Translations under genes and position numbers: made by a program | The notes under the pieces: model-generated | What the model saw: the letters and a program-made list of their open reading frames with translations, nothing else | Databases searched by the model: none | Told to the model about the DNA's origin: nothing | Shown here: positions 16,219-24,859 of the stretch, piece after piece | Numbering within the stretch: position 1 is the first letter of the stretch | How the letters are laid out: each line of letters begins with the position of its first letter | Source: Bacteroidia bacterium | Lineage (GTDB): Bacteria > Bacteroidota > Bacteroidia > Flavobacteriales_E > Vicingaceae | NCBI GenBank assembly: GCA_030433355.1 | Contig: JAUIMG010000003.1 | Span: forward strand, 124,001 to 188,000 | Direction: 5' to 3' | DNA: 64,000 nt

Positions 16219-16253
16219 TAAGTTTTTTAGTTGTGCGTTAGATAAAGGAATTA

Positions 16254-16261
16254 CAAAGATA
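16254..16261 (-). promoter_or_regulatory. Promoter -7 element TATCTTTG for icd
   Basis: The minus strand reads TATCTTTG, an exact TAnnTTTG, 36 bp upstream of the icd start. No TTG is found at the expected -33 distance. Confidence 0.5.
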
Positions 16262-16318
16262 TATCTTTAAAATAGCATTTAAAATTTATATTGAAAAAGC
16301 AGCACTCCTTTTTTTAAA

Positions 16319-16891
16319 TTGTCTTTACTTAGAATTATCGTTTTGGAAACGGCAGAAAAAAACATACACGAAGGCTTGGTAAAGCAGGCTCAACTAAATG
16401 ATAGGCAAGCGCAAACCAAACTATATCAGTTTTACGCAAAAGCTATGTTGAATACGGCTTTTAGGATAATTCGAGATAGAGATACAGCTGAAGACATAAT
16501 GCACGATGCATTTATAGATGCCTTTAAAAAATTAGATCAATTTCAGTTTGAATCTTCCTTTGGAACTTGGTTAAAGAGAATAGTCATTAATAAGTCTTTA
16601 AATCATGTGAAACGCCTTCAAATGATTTTAGAAAAAGAAGTAGAGATTAGAAATCAAAGTCAAGAGGAGGAGGAAGCTAGCTGGGAGGCAGAGTGTTCTA
16701 TGGAAGAAGTGCATCGAGCTATGGAGAGTTTGGCAGAAAATCATCGTTTGGTTTTTACGCTTTATATGTTAGAAGGCTATGATCATGAGGAGATTGGGGA
16801 GATACTTCAGATAACATCTAGCACTTCTAGGTCTCAATTGAGTAGAGCAAAAACTAGACTGAGAGAAATAATTATTGCAAATAAGAATTAA
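16319..16891 (+). CDS. ECF-type RNA polymerase sigma factor
   Basis: The 190-residue protein has sigma region 2 (about residues 25-95, with AFRIIRDRDTAEDIMHDAF and the -10-binding stretch FGTWLKRIVINKSLNHVKR) and region 4 (about 130-185, with LAENHRLVFTLYMLEGYDHEEIG as helix start). No region 3 is present, as in ECF factors. The frame has no ATG near the start; TTG at 16319 or the TTG eight codons later must be used. The next gene encodes a single-pass membrane protein that is probably its anti-sigma factor. Targets likely include this operon, but the recognition motif is not identified. Confidence 0.88.
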   Translation: MSLLRIIVLETAEKNIHEGLVKQAQLNDRQAQTKLYQFYAKAMLNTAFRIIRDRDTAEDIMHDAFIDAFKKLDQFQFESSFGTWLKRIVINKSLNHVKRLQMILEKEVEIRNQSQEEEEASWEAECSMEEVHRAMESLAENHRLVFTLYMLEGYDHEEIGEILQITSSTSRSQLSRAKTRLREIIIANKN

Positions 16892-16892
16892 A

Positions 16893-17447
16893 ATGGACGA
16901 TTTAAAAAAAAGAATAAATAATAATCTAGAAGCTTTTGAAGAGCAAGAATTGTCTTCAGAGCACTTGAAAAAGTTTGAGTCTAGATTGGATGAACTACAT
17001 CCTAAAGTATATAAGCTGAGAGATTTTCTGAAGTATGCCGCTTTGTTTCTTTTACCTATAGGAATTGCGGTTGCCATCTTTATGCTAGAAAACTCTAATC
17101 AAGATCAATTAGCTGAGGCAGAAGAAAAAGTGGAGCAAACACTGCCACTTGCTGAAGCAGAAATGTATTTCAAACAGACTATTAGTAAAAAGCAGGAAAG
17201 TTTAGTAAATCAGTATTCTGATTCTGAGAGTAAAGAAGTTGTAGCAGAGTATCAGGATTTAATTACAGAATTAGAGCAGCAATACATGCAACTAGAAAAG
17301 GACTTGGCAATTAGTGGCGATGAAAGAATTGTAATAGCCATGATAAAAAATTATAAAACAAGAATAGAATTATTAGAAGAGCTAATTCTTCAGTTAAATT
17401 ATATCAACCACCTAAAAAATCAGAAGCATGAAAACCCTAACGCATAA
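16893..17447 (+). CDS. Single-pass membrane protein, putative anti-sigma factor
   Basis: The start is the ATG at 16893, one base after the sigma stop codon. The 184-residue product has a cytoplasmic N-terminal part of about 50 residues, one membrane helix (about 48-67, FLKYAALFLLPIGIAVAIFM) and a helical, Glu/Gln-rich periplasmic part. The layout (short cytosolic domain, one helix, outer domain) and its position behind an ECF sigma gene point to an anti-sigma factor. No zinc-binding HxxxCxxC motif is present, so it is not of the ZAS class. The 3' end overlaps the next gene by 20 bp. Confidence 0.65.
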   Translation: MDDLKKRINNNLEAFEEQELSSEHLKKFESRLDELHPKVYKLRDFLKYAALFLLPIGIAVAIFMLENSNQDQLAEAEEKVEQTLPLAEAEMYFKQTISKKQESLVNQYSDSESKEVVAEYQDLITELEQQYMQLEKDLAISGDERIVIAMIKNYKTRIELLEELILQLNYINHLKNQKHENPNA

Positions 17448-18507
17448 AAAATACAGCCTTTTACTTCTCTTTTTAGTTTTGATTTCTCCGATAGGATTCG
17501 CAAAGAAAGTTGAAGCAGATAGATCTAAAACAATTAACAAAAGCTTCCAACTGAAGGATGGTCAAAAGGTGAGTATTCAGAATAAATTTGGAGATGTAAA
17601 TATTACTTCTAGCGACTCTAAACAATTAATGGTAGAAATTAAAATAAGCGTGGAAATAGACAATGAGTCTAAAGCGCAAAAACTGCTGGATGGCATTGAA
17701 ATAGATATTGATGAATCTGCTGCTGAGATAAAAATTAGCACTGAATTTGATGACGATAGTAAATGGAAAGACATGAAAGATGGGAAGAAGATTGAAGTTA
17801 ACTATATCGTGAAGATGCCAAAGAATTATCCTTTAGAAGTTAAGAATTCCTTTGGGGAAATAAGTCTAGGTAATAGGAACGCAAGAACCACTATTGACGC
17901 CTCTTTCGGAGGAGTAAAAATTGGGAAGTTGTTAAATGAAGAGAATAGTTTAGAGTTTCAATTTTCAGATCCGGTAATCATTGATGAAATAGCGGGAGGA
18001 GAGATTGAATTAAAATTTTCCAAGATGGAATTATCTAAAGCAGGGAATTTGGTGTTAAAATCGGAAATGTCTACTTCTACGATAGATAAGGTAGTTAAAG
18101 CGGATTTTATTGTAAAAATGGGGGGGTTAACTTTAACAGAAGTAGAGGATTTAAAGCTAAAGTCGAACATGAGTTCTGTCTTTGTAGATAAGCTTTATTC
18201 CAAAGGAGATATTGATGTGAACTACGGAAAACTGGAGATAGAAATGTTGTCGAAGGATTTTACAGAATTAAAGATTGATGGGGATTTTACACCTATACGT
18301 GTCAATTTGGAGGAAGGGCTTAGTTGTTCCATAGAGGCTAGGTCTAAAATGGCGTCTTTAAACTTGCCTAAGGGTTTAAAAGTAGATAAAAGCGAGGATG
18401 ATTGGGATGTTGGAAATAATGAATATTTCAATGGATCTTTTGGCTCTTCTAAATCACAATCAAAAATTGTTGTTACTTCTTCTTTTGGAAGTATAAGTAT
18501 CAAATAG
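17428..18507 (+). CDS. Exported DUF4097-like beta-helix protein
   Basis: A signal peptide (about residues 1-25, ending IGFAKK) precedes 330 residues dominated by short beta strands with repeated phrases such as KFGDVNITS, SFGEISLGN, SFGGVKIGK and SFGSISIK. This spacing is typical of the DUF4097/putative auto-adhesin beta-helix family. The protein would reside in the periplasm or at the outer membrane. It is the last gene of the sigma/anti-sigma operon, with overlapping ends, so it may be the effector or the signal-sensing partner of the sigma system; that is inference. Confidence 0.8.
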   Translation: MKTLTHKKYSLLLLFLVLISPIGFAKKVEADRSKTINKSFQLKDGQKVSIQNKFGDVNITSSDSKQLMVEIKISVEIDNESKAQKLLDGIEIDIDESAAEIKISTEFDDDSKWKDMKDGKKIEVNYIVKMPKNYPLEVKNSFGEISLGNRNARTTIDASFGGVKIGKLLNEENSLEFQFSDPVIIDEIAGGEIELKFSKMELSKAGNLVLKSEMSTSTIDKVVKADFIVKMGGLTLTEVEDLKLKSNMSSVFVDKLYSKGDIDVNYGKLEIEMLSKDFTELKIDGDFTPIRVNLEEGLSCSIEARSKMASLNLPKGLKVDKSEDDWDVGNNEYFNGSFGSSKSQSKIVVTSSFGSISIK

Positions 18508-18526
18508 GAATTAAAAAAGGAACAAA

Positions 18527-18557
18527 AAAAGAGCCACGCATTTGCGTGGCTCTTTTT
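18527..18557. terminator. Bidirectional terminator
   Basis: A 13-bp stem (arms 18527-18539 and 18544-18556; core AGAGCCACGC with GCGTGGCTCT) encloses ATTT and is followed by T residues; the A-run at 18524-18530 gives a T-run on the other strand. It separates the DUF4097 operon from the convergent M16 protease. Confidence 0.88.
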
Positions 18558-18575
18558 GCTGCTTAGCAGTGAATT

Positions 18576-21506
18576 TTAGTAACCGAAAACTTGCTCTAAT
18601 CCTAAGTAAGTAATTGGTCCGTAATTTTCTAAGGCCTTAATATCTAGGTTTTCTTTCTTTCCTATTACCATAATATTGTATTGGCCGTTCTTTACATACT
18701 TTTCGTGGAAAGCTTTTAAGTCGGCTAAAGTCATGGTAGGAACTTGCTCATATACGTCTTTTCTAAGATCATAATCTACTCCTCTTTTTAGAGCAGTTTC
18801 ATAATTGAACAACTTGCTAGACTTGGTAATACGCTCTGTTCTTATCTTCTCTAAAGCTGCTTTCTTAGCTAATTCAAAGCTCTTTTCAGATTCAGGCATA
18901 TTGTTTAATAAGTCTGTCATGCCTGCCATAGCTTCTGGAAGTTTATCTGCTTGTGCACCTATGTAAGCCATAGTAAAATGCGATTTAGCAGAATCAGAAG
19001 GAGAACGATAAACAGAATAAACAGAATAAGCTAAAGCCTTAGATTCTCTCATTTCTTGGAAAACAATAGATCCCATTCCACCACCAAAATATTCGTTGAA
19101 TATTGCAGCCGCAGCAACAGTTTTAGGATTGTATTTTTCTTTTTTAGAAAGCATCATAATTTCTGCTTGCTTCATGTCATAATCAACCACATAAACTTTG
19201 TTGCCATCATTATCTACCTCAGGGAATTTAACTCCTTCAGGAATAGCTAATAATTTTTCTGGCACTTGATGATTCTCGTTTAGGTTAGCAATTAGTGCTT
19301 CTTGGTCTTTAGGGCCATAGTAAAGTACTCTATGCTCATAATTATTCAGTTTGTGAATTCTTTCAACTAATTCTTCTGCATTTAGGTTGTTTAACTCTTC
19401 TTCGCTTAAGATGTATTTGAAAGGGTTGTCTTCTCCATATTGAGCGTAAGATGACATACCTCCGAATAGGATATTCCCTTTACTCAACTTAGCATCCGAT
19501 CTTTGCTTAAGCACATTTGAAACCATGTTCTTTAAGGCTTCTTCTTCAGGCTGAGCATCTGCTAGTAAATGTTCAAACAATTTAATGCCAGCATCAAAAT
19601 TCTCATCCAATCCGCTTAAATAAACGTAAACTCTTTCTCCACCGGTAGAAACATTAAAGTCGCAACCAATTTTATAGAACTCCTGCTGAATTTCTGATGG
19701 GCTATACTTGGATGTGCCCAAGAATGGTAAATAATCTAAAGCAACATCAATCTTTTTGTCATTGTATTTACCCATGTCGAAGATGTAGTAAAGCGTAAAA
19801 AGCTCATTGCTTTCATTTTTTACAGAACGAACAGTGATGTCGCTTTTCATGGTTCCTTGATCAATATCTTCAGCGTAATTGATGAATCTTGGTTGAATAT
19901 CACCTACTTTCATCTCGGCAATTTCCATTAGGAAAGGAGAAGAAGTATCTCTGTTCACTTGAATAGGAGTGATCTCCGGTTTTACTACTTCTTTAACAGT
20001 AGTGTCTTCGCCGGTTCTTTTATAAACTACCACATAGTTGTTTTTGTAGTTTTCTTTAGCAAAGTTCATGATGTCTTCTTTGGTATACTTTTTCAAAGCA
20101 TCAATTTCACCAACTTGTTTTTCCCAGTCTCTTTTTTGAATAAATGCATCTACCATCATGTAGGTTCTTCCTCTATTGTCATCCATTTGGCCAATTCTTC
20201 CCTTCTTCAAGTCATTGATAATTGCACCTGGCAACCAATCTGGGAAGTTTCCTTCTTTTAAGCTATCTATTTGAGCTAATAAAAGATCTTTTACTTCTTC
20301 TAAAGTTTGACCCTGCTTAGGACTTGCATTAAGCATATGTGCAGAGTAGTCTGTAAGGATATAAGTGAAAGAGCTAGCTTTCAAAACTTTTTGCTCTTGG
20401 TTTAAGTTTAGGTCAATTAAACCTGCTGTGCTATTCGCTAAAATCATATCGCACATTTGAATCAATTCTGCTTCTCTAGAATCAACGCCATCAAAACGGT
20501 AAGCCATGTACATGAACTCCGCATCTGGACCAACTACTTCTTTAGTAATTACTTCGGTAATTGGCTCTTCTTGAATTACTTTAAATTCAGGAACTGGCTT
20601 AGATTCAAAGGTTCCAAACTTTTCTTTTACCATGGCAATTACGGAATCAGGGTTGAAATCTCCTGCAAGGCAAATTGCCATGTTGTTTGGTACATAGTAA
20701 GTATTGAAATACTTTTTTATTTCTGTAATAGAAGGGTTTTTTAAGTGCTCAATCGTTCCTATAGTAGTTTGCTGACCATATTGGTGATTAGGGAATAAAC
20801 CTTCCATAACTCCGTAAAATGCTTTTCTAAAATCACTATCTAGAGTTCTGTTCTTTTCTTCGTAAACTGCTTCTAACTCTGTGTGGAACAAACGCAGCTG
20901 TGGATTTCTAAATCTTTCTGCCTCTACATCTAACCATTTTTCTAATTGATTGGTAGGAATGTCATTCACATAAACCGTTCTTTCTTGAGAGGTGTATGCG
21001 TTGGTTCCTTTCGCACCCATTTCAGAAACCATTTTGTCATATTCATTTGCAATGGCAAAAGTGGAAGCAATTTGCGATACACTATCTATTATGGCATAAA
21101 TATTTCTTCTGTCTTCATCGCCGGTTGTAGCTCTGTAAACTTCATACAAGCTGTCTATTTGATCTAAAAGCGGACCTTCTTCAGCAAAATTCATGGTGCC
21201 GTATTTGTCGGTACCTTTAAAAAGCATATGCTCTAAATAGTGTGCTAGACCCGTAGCAGTTGCTGGATCATTTTTACTTCCTGCTCTAACGGCAATTTGC
21301 GTGTTTACTCTTGGAGATTCTTCATTTACTGATAAATACACTTTAAGACCATTGTCTAAAGTGTAAATTCTAGTATTTGAAGGGTCATTCTCTACAGTTT
21401 CGTAGTCTTTCTTTTCGGCAGTAGAAGCTGCGTTTCCTCCGCAGGCATAAATAAATATGGAGATTATGGCAATAGCCATCAACCTCAAACTCTTTGATAA
21501 GTTCAT
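18576..21506 (-). CDS. M16-family zinc metallopeptidase lipoprotein (two M16 units)
   Basis: The 976-residue protein begins with a lipoprotein signal (lipobox IYAC, modified Cys at residue 22). The first M16 unit carries the inverted zinc motif HYLEH at 89-93, and a distal Glu in VYEEKNRTL supplies the third ligand. The second half (about 520-960) is the usual inactive M16_C partner with the R/Y-containing SKALAYSVYS segment. It is the pitrilysin/insulinase-like full-length form with both halves in one chain. It would degrade small unfolded peptides in the periplasm. A complete Bacteroidota promoter lies upstream. Confidence 0.95.
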   Translation of the reverse strand: MNLSKSLRLMAIAIISIFIYACGGNAASTAEKKDYETVENDPSNTRIYTLDNGLKVYLSVNEESPRVNTQIAVRAGSKNDPATATGLAHYLEHMLFKGTDKYGTMNFAEEGPLLDQIDSLYEVYRATTGDEDRRNIYAIIDSVSQIASTFAIANEYDKMVSEMGAKGTNAYTSQERTVYVNDIPTNQLEKWLDVEAERFRNPQLRLFHTELEAVYEEKNRTLDSDFRKAFYGVMEGLFPNHQYGQQTTIGTIEHLKNPSITEIKKYFNTYYVPNNMAICLAGDFNPDSVIAMVKEKFGTFESKPVPEFKVIQEEPITEVITKEVVGPDAEFMYMAYRFDGVDSREAELIQMCDMILANSTAGLIDLNLNQEQKVLKASSFTYILTDYSAHMLNASPKQGQTLEEVKDLLLAQIDSLKEGNFPDWLPGAIINDLKKGRIGQMDDNRGRTYMMVDAFIQKRDWEKQVGEIDALKKYTKEDIMNFAKENYKNNYVVVYKRTGEDTTVKEVVKPEITPIQVNRDTSSPFLMEIAEMKVGDIQPRFINYAEDIDQGTMKSDITVRSVKNESNELFTLYYIFDMGKYNDKKIDVALDYLPFLGTSKYSPSEIQQEFYKIGCDFNVSTGGERVYVYLSGLDENFDAGIKLFEHLLADAQPEEEALKNMVSNVLKQRSDAKLSKGNILFGGMSSYAQYGEDNPFKYILSEEELNNLNAEELVERIHKLNNYEHRVLYYGPKDQEALIANLNENHQVPEKLLAIPEGVKFPEVDNDGNKVYVVDYDMKQAEIMMLSKKEKYNPKTVAAAAIFNEYFGGGMGSIVFQEMRESKALAYSVYSVYRSPSDSAKSHFTMAYIGAQADKLPEAMAGMTDLLNNMPESEKSFELAKKAALEKIRTERITKSSKLFNYETALKRGVDYDLRKDVYEQVPTMTLADLKAFHEKYVKNGQYNIMVIGKKENLDIKALENYGPITYLGLEQVFGY

Positions 21507-21540
21507 TCGATAATGATTAGTTAAACAATAATTCTTTTAG

Positions 21541-21570
21541 CGAATATAACCAAAAGTCATTGTAAGCCAA
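21541..21570 (-). promoter_or_regulatory. Promoter for the M16 protease gene (TTG-N19-TATATTCG)
   Basis: On the minus strand a TTG (21568-21570) is followed after exactly 19 bp by TATATTCG (21541-21548), close to the consensus TAnnTTTG. The ATG at 21506 is about 35 bp downstream. Confidence 0.6.
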
Positions 21571-21613
21571 TATTATTGTGAATGTCGGTAGAATAAAAGG
21601 GATGAATGGAGGC

Positions 21614-23452
21614 TTAAAAAAAGTCTAAATCCAGTTCGGATCTTAATTTATGCAGCAATGGATTTTTCTCCGCCATTTTTGCAAACTTCTCCTCATCCGT
21701 GTAGGCTTTTCGAAGTTTTTCTTCCTTGTTAACTTTAAAGAGTAGTTCAATAGCGCCATTTCTAAGTTGCTTCCTAAGGAATTCGTGAATATCGGTTCTG
21801 GCTAGTTTCATTTCTTCTAGCTGGCTTTTATTATCCACTAAAAGTTCAATTTTATAATCTTCTTGAAGGATAGGTTTTCGGCTATTCATGGCAGCCAAAA
21901 CAATACTGCTTCCTTCTTTTGCTTCTTCTTTAATTTTTTGAATCAAAGCTTCCCATTTCTGTAGCAATTGCTCTTCTTTAAAGTCTTCTCTTAAATCTGA
22001 ACTATACTCTGCTTTTTCTTTTAAAGCTTCTTCTGTATGGGTGTCTTTGGTTAATTCTGATAAAGAAAGAGCGCTGGTTCTTCGCTTTTTAGGTGTTTTT
22101 GGCTCGTAAGATTCTTTCTTTTCCCCAACAAGGCTCTCTTCTTTCTTCAGTTCTTCTTTAATTGTTTTTGAGGCTTGGGATTTTAGCTCTTCAATGGTTT
22201 CTTTTGGAGCTGTTTCTTGCGCCGACCTTCCTGTTTTTACAATTGCACTTTGCTCTTTAATAGGTGCCTCTTCATTTGGTGTTGGATTTTCTTTTTTAGA
22301 AGTGCTGCTGTCTTCGGATTTTATCCTAAACTTTTTTTTTTGAGGCATTGGATTAGCCTCGCTTAGTATGCTTGCTAATTGCATTAGACTAAGCTCTACT
22401 AAAAGTCTTTGGTTTTTACTGCCTTTGTATTGCATGTCGCACTGACGGCAAATTTCTAGAGCTGGAAGTAAAAACTTGATATTGCATGCATTCGCTTGCT
22501 CCTTGTATTTATCTTTTACGCTTTCGCCAACTTCTAAAAGTTGCAAAGTTGCTTCATCTTGACAAACTAGCAAGTTTCTGAAATGAGAAGCTAAACCGTT
22601 TATGAAAAGATGTCCATCAAAACCGTGACTTAGAATTTCATTGAAAAGTAAAAGGGAATTAGAGATCTCTCCTTGAAGAATAAAGTCGGTTGCTTTGAAA
22701 TAGTAATCGTAATCAAGAATATTTAGGTTTTTAATTACATCCTCATAGGTAAGATTATTTCCTGCAAAAGTGACCATTTGGTCAAACATAGAAAGGGCAT
22801 CTCTCAAAGCTCCTTCCGCTTTTTGCGCAATTACAGAAAGACCTTCATCTTCTGCAGTAACTCCTTCCTTCTCTGCAATGTATTTTAGGTGATTGCTTAT
22901 GTCTTTTACTCCAATTCTATTGAAATCAAATATCTGACAACGAGAAAGAATGGTAGGAATAATTTTATGCTTTTCTGTGGTGGCTAAAATGAAGATAGCA
23001 TGCGATGGTGGTTCTTCCAGTGTTTTTAGAAAAGCGTTAAATGCAGCTCCAGAAAGCATATGTACCTCATCAATGATATACACTTTGTAATCTCCAATTT
23101 GGGGTGCGAACCTAACTTGGTCGATTAGGTTTCTAATATCATCTACCGAGTTGTTAGAAGCAGCATCTAGTTCATGTATGTTTAAAGAGGCGCCCTCATT
23201 AAAAGAGGTGCAAGAGTCACATTCATTACAAGCTTCTATATTGTCTTTTCGATTAGAGCAGTTAATGGTTTTTGCAAGAATCCTAGCGCAAGTAGTTTTT
23301 CCAACTCCTCTAGAGCCACAAAATAAAAAGGCTTGTGCTAAATGGCCTGTCTTAATTGCATTTTTTAGGGTGTTTGTAATCGACTGTTGACCAACTACAG
23401 AGTCAAAAGTGCTGGGTCTATATTTCCGAGCGGAGACTACAAAATTATCCAT
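21614..23452 (-). CDS. dnaX: DNA polymerase III subunit gamma/tau
   Basis: DnaX is the clamp-loader ATPase of the replicative polymerase. The 612-residue protein has Walker A GSRGVGKT (46-53), a zinc module with C65, C75, C78 and C81, Walker B VYIIDEVHML, a sensor 1 region ILATTEKHKIIPTILSRCQ with the SRC motif, and a long charged linker of Lys/Glu (about 365-500) before the C-terminal polymerase-binding domain. A -7 element lies 26 bp upstream. No slippery A-run frameshift site is evident for making the short gamma form. Confidence 0.97.
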   Translation of the reverse strand: MDNFVVSARKYRPSTFDSVVGQQSITNTLKNAIKTGHLAQAFLFCGSRGVGKTTCARILAKTINCSNRKDNIEACNECDSCTSFNEGASLNIHELDAASNNSVDDIRNLIDQVRFAPQIGDYKVYIIDEVHMLSGAAFNAFLKTLEEPPSHAIFILATTEKHKIIPTILSRCQIFDFNRIGVKDISNHLKYIAEKEGVTAEDEGLSVIAQKAEGALRDALSMFDQMVTFAGNNLTYEDVIKNLNILDYDYYFKATDFILQGEISNSLLLFNEILSHGFDGHLFINGLASHFRNLLVCQDEATLQLLEVGESVKDKYKEQANACNIKFLLPALEICRQCDMQYKGSKNQRLLVELSLMQLASILSEANPMPQKKKFRIKSEDSSTSKKENPTPNEEAPIKEQSAIVKTGRSAQETAPKETIEELKSQASKTIKEELKKEESLVGEKKESYEPKTPKKRRTSALSLSELTKDTHTEEALKEKAEYSSDLREDFKEEQLLQKWEALIQKIKEEAKEGSSIVLAAMNSRKPILQEDYKIELLVDNKSQLEEMKLARTDIHEFLRKQLRNGAIELLFKVNKEEKLRKAYTDEEKFAKMAEKNPLLHKLRSELDLDFF

Positions 23453-23478
23453 GTAAAAAAGTGAAATTTTAAGCTTAG

Positions 23479-23486
23479 CAAATGTA
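23479..23486 (-). promoter_or_regulatory. Promoter -7 element TACATTTG for dnaX
   Basis: The minus strand reads TACATTTG, an exact TAnnTTTG match, 26 bp before the dnaX ATG at 23452. No -33 TTG was found at the usual distance. Confidence 0.5.
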
Positions 23487-23578
23487 CTTTTATTCTCTCT
23501 TTTTTGGGAAGATTTTCTCTGAAAGAATCCAAGAAAAATTAGAGACAGCTAGCTAGCTTAATAAAGTAGTTTAAAAGC

Positions 23579-23608
23579 TTGTTTTAAAGCAGAAAAATAG
23601 TACTTTTG
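23579..23608 (+). promoter_or_regulatory. Promoter of the rpsF-rpsR-rplI operon
   Basis: TTG (23579-23581), a 19-bp spacer and TACTTTTG (23601-23608) match the Bacteroidota housekeeping promoter in both boxes and spacing. Transcription should start near 23613, leaving a leader of roughly 40 bases before rpsF. Confidence 0.8.
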
Positions 23609-23611
23609 TCG

Positions 23612-23625
23612 CCCCAATTTTGGGG
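23612..23625 (+). other. Short hairpin at the 5' end of the rpsF leader
   Basis: CCCCAA pairs with TTGGGG around TT at the predicted transcript start. It may stabilise the mRNA or take part in ribosomal-protein autoregulation by S6:S18; the known S6:S18 leader consensus was not confirmed. Confidence 0.4.
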
Positions 23626-23651
23626 AATATTATTAATTAAACTATACTACA

Positions 23652-24005
23652 ATGAGTAATCATTATGAGACAGTTTTCGTTGTTACCCCCGTTTTGTCTG
23701 CTGAGCAGGCGAAGGAGACTGTCGACAAATTCAAACAAATGCTGAAGGATGCTAAAGCAAAAATTCACAATGAAGAACATTGGGGATTGAAGAAATTAGC
23801 TTATCCAATTCAGAAAAAGTCCACTGGTTTTTACCAATTATTTCAATACGAAGTAGAAGGTGATTTCATTGCAAAATTGGAATTAGCTTTTAAAAGAGAT
23901 GAGCGTATCATGCGTTTTTTAACTGTGAAGTTAGACAAGCATGCAGTAGCTTATGCGGAGAAGAGAATTGAAAGATTAAAATCAACTGCTAAGGCAGCTA
24001 AATAA
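23652..24005 (+). CDS. rpsF: 30S ribosomal protein bS6
   Basis: This 117-residue protein has the S6 beginning [14 protein letters not shown] and the core [19 protein letters not shown], with the RNA-binding basic segment [10 protein letters not shown]. It binds the central domain of 16S rRNA together with bS18. There is no Shine-Dalgarno before the ATG. It is the first gene of the ribosomal operon with rpsR (18 bp downstream) and rplI. In Bacteroidota, bS6, bS18 and bS21 help hide the 3' end of 16S rRNA, which matters for the neighbouring rplI signal. Confidence 0.98.
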   Translation: MSNHYETVFVVTPVLSAEQAKETVDKFKQMLKDAKAKIHNEEHWGLKKLAYPIQKKSTGFYQLFQYEVEGDFIAKLELAFKRDERIMRFLTVKLDKHAVAYAEKRIERLKSTAKAAK

Positions 24006-24023
24006 TTTTAAAAACTAGAAAAC

Positions 24024-24293
24024 ATGGCTGAAAATTCATCAGAAATTAGATATCTCAATCCACCTGCGATTGATGTAAAAAAAGAAAAGTATTGTAGATT
24101 TAAGAAGAACAGAATCAAGTATATTGATTTTAAAGATCCTGACTTCTTATTACAATTTGTTAATGAGCAAGGTAAATTGCTTCCAAGAAGAATTACTGGA
24201 ACTTCATTGAAATACCAAAGAAAAGTAGCTCAAGCAGTTAAAAGAGCTCGTCATTTAGGTTTAATGCCATACGTGGCCGATTTAATGAAATAA
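24024..24293 (+). CDS. rpsR: 30S ribosomal protein bS18
   Basis: The 89-residue protein has the S18 core [18 protein letters not shown]-like sequence near residue 20, then [17 protein letters not shown] and [14 protein letters not shown]. It forms a heterodimer with bS6 on the platform of the 30S subunit. There is no Shine-Dalgarno upstream. The stop codon TAA overlaps the strong Shine-Dalgarno that precedes rplI. Confidence 0.98.
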   Translation: MAENSSEIRYLNPPAIDVKKEKYCRFKKNRIKYIDFKDPDFLLQFVNEQGKLLPRRITGTSLKYQRKVAQAVKRARHLGLMPYVADLMK

Positions 24294-24298
24294 GGAGG
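24292..24298 (+). promoter_or_regulatory. Strong Shine-Dalgarno for rplI
   Basis: AAGGAGG ends 7 bases before the rplI ATG (24306), which is ideal strength and spacing. The genes I inspected at their starts otherwise have A/T-rich leaders without such a motif, as usual in Bacteroidota. It overlaps the rpsR stop codon. Confidence 0.85.
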
Positions 24299-24305
24299 AT
24301 AAATC

Positions 24306-24755
24306 ATGGAAATTATTTTAAGAGAAGACATCGAAAACCTAGGGTTTAAAGATGAGCTAGTTAGCGTTAAACCAGGATACGCAAGAAACTTTTTAATTCC
24401 TCAAGGAAAAGCTTTGGCTGCAACAACTTCTAACCGTAAGGTTTGGGAAGAAAATATGCGTCAAAGAAGCCATAAGGAAGCTAAAGTTAGAGAAGTAGCA
24501 GAAGCTACTGCAAAAGCTTTAAAAGATGCAACAATTACTGTTGGTGCTAAAGTTGGCGAAGCTGGTAAGAAGATTTTTGGTTCTGTAAATACCATACAAT
24601 TGGCAGATGCTATTAATGCAAAAGGTCATCATGTGGATAAGAAGAATATCAAAATTTTAGGGTCTCAAATTAAAGAGATTGGTGCTTACCAAGCTGAAAT
24701 TAGATTACATAGAGAAGTATCTGTTACGATCAATTTTGAAGTAATAGCAGAATAG
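24306..24755 (+). CDS. rplI: 50S ribosomal protein bL9
   Basis: The 149-residue protein begins MEIILREDIENLGFKDELV and contains the L9 signature VSVKPGYARNFLIPQGKA (written VSVKPGYARNFLIPQ in this copy), a connecting helix rich in Lys/Glu/Ala, and the C-terminal domain IKEIGAYQAEIRLHREV. It binds domain V of 23S rRNA and extends between ribosomes. It is the last gene of the operon and the only one with a Shine-Dalgarno; a terminator follows 25 bp downstream. Confidence 0.98.
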   Translation: MEIILREDIENLGFKDELVSVKPGYARNFLIPQGKALAATTSNRKVWEENMRQRSHKEAKVREVAEATAKALKDATITVGAKVGEAGKKIFGSVNTIQLADAINAKGHHVDKKNIKILGSQIKEIGAYQAEIRLHREVSVTINFEVIAE

Positions 24756-24780
24756 ATTATTAGGTTAATTGATTAATTTG

Positions 24781-24812
24781 AAAGCCCTGCGATGAAAATC
24801 GTGGGGCTTTTT
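24781..24812 (+). terminator. Terminator of the ribosomal operon
   Basis: A 13-bp stem (24781-24793 with 24798-24810, two G-U pairs) closes a GAAA loop and is followed by TTG TTTT. The GAAA tetraloop is a stabilising loop. Confidence 0.85.
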
Positions 24813-24859
24813 GTTTTATCGAATAGGATGCCTGTATTTAAAAGAACTAAAAAATTAGC

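Noticed and set aside
23612-23625. Confirmed S6:S18 ribosomal leader
   Set aside because: The short hairpin lies in the right place, but the consensus leader fold and its conserved bulge cannot be verified without covariance analysis.
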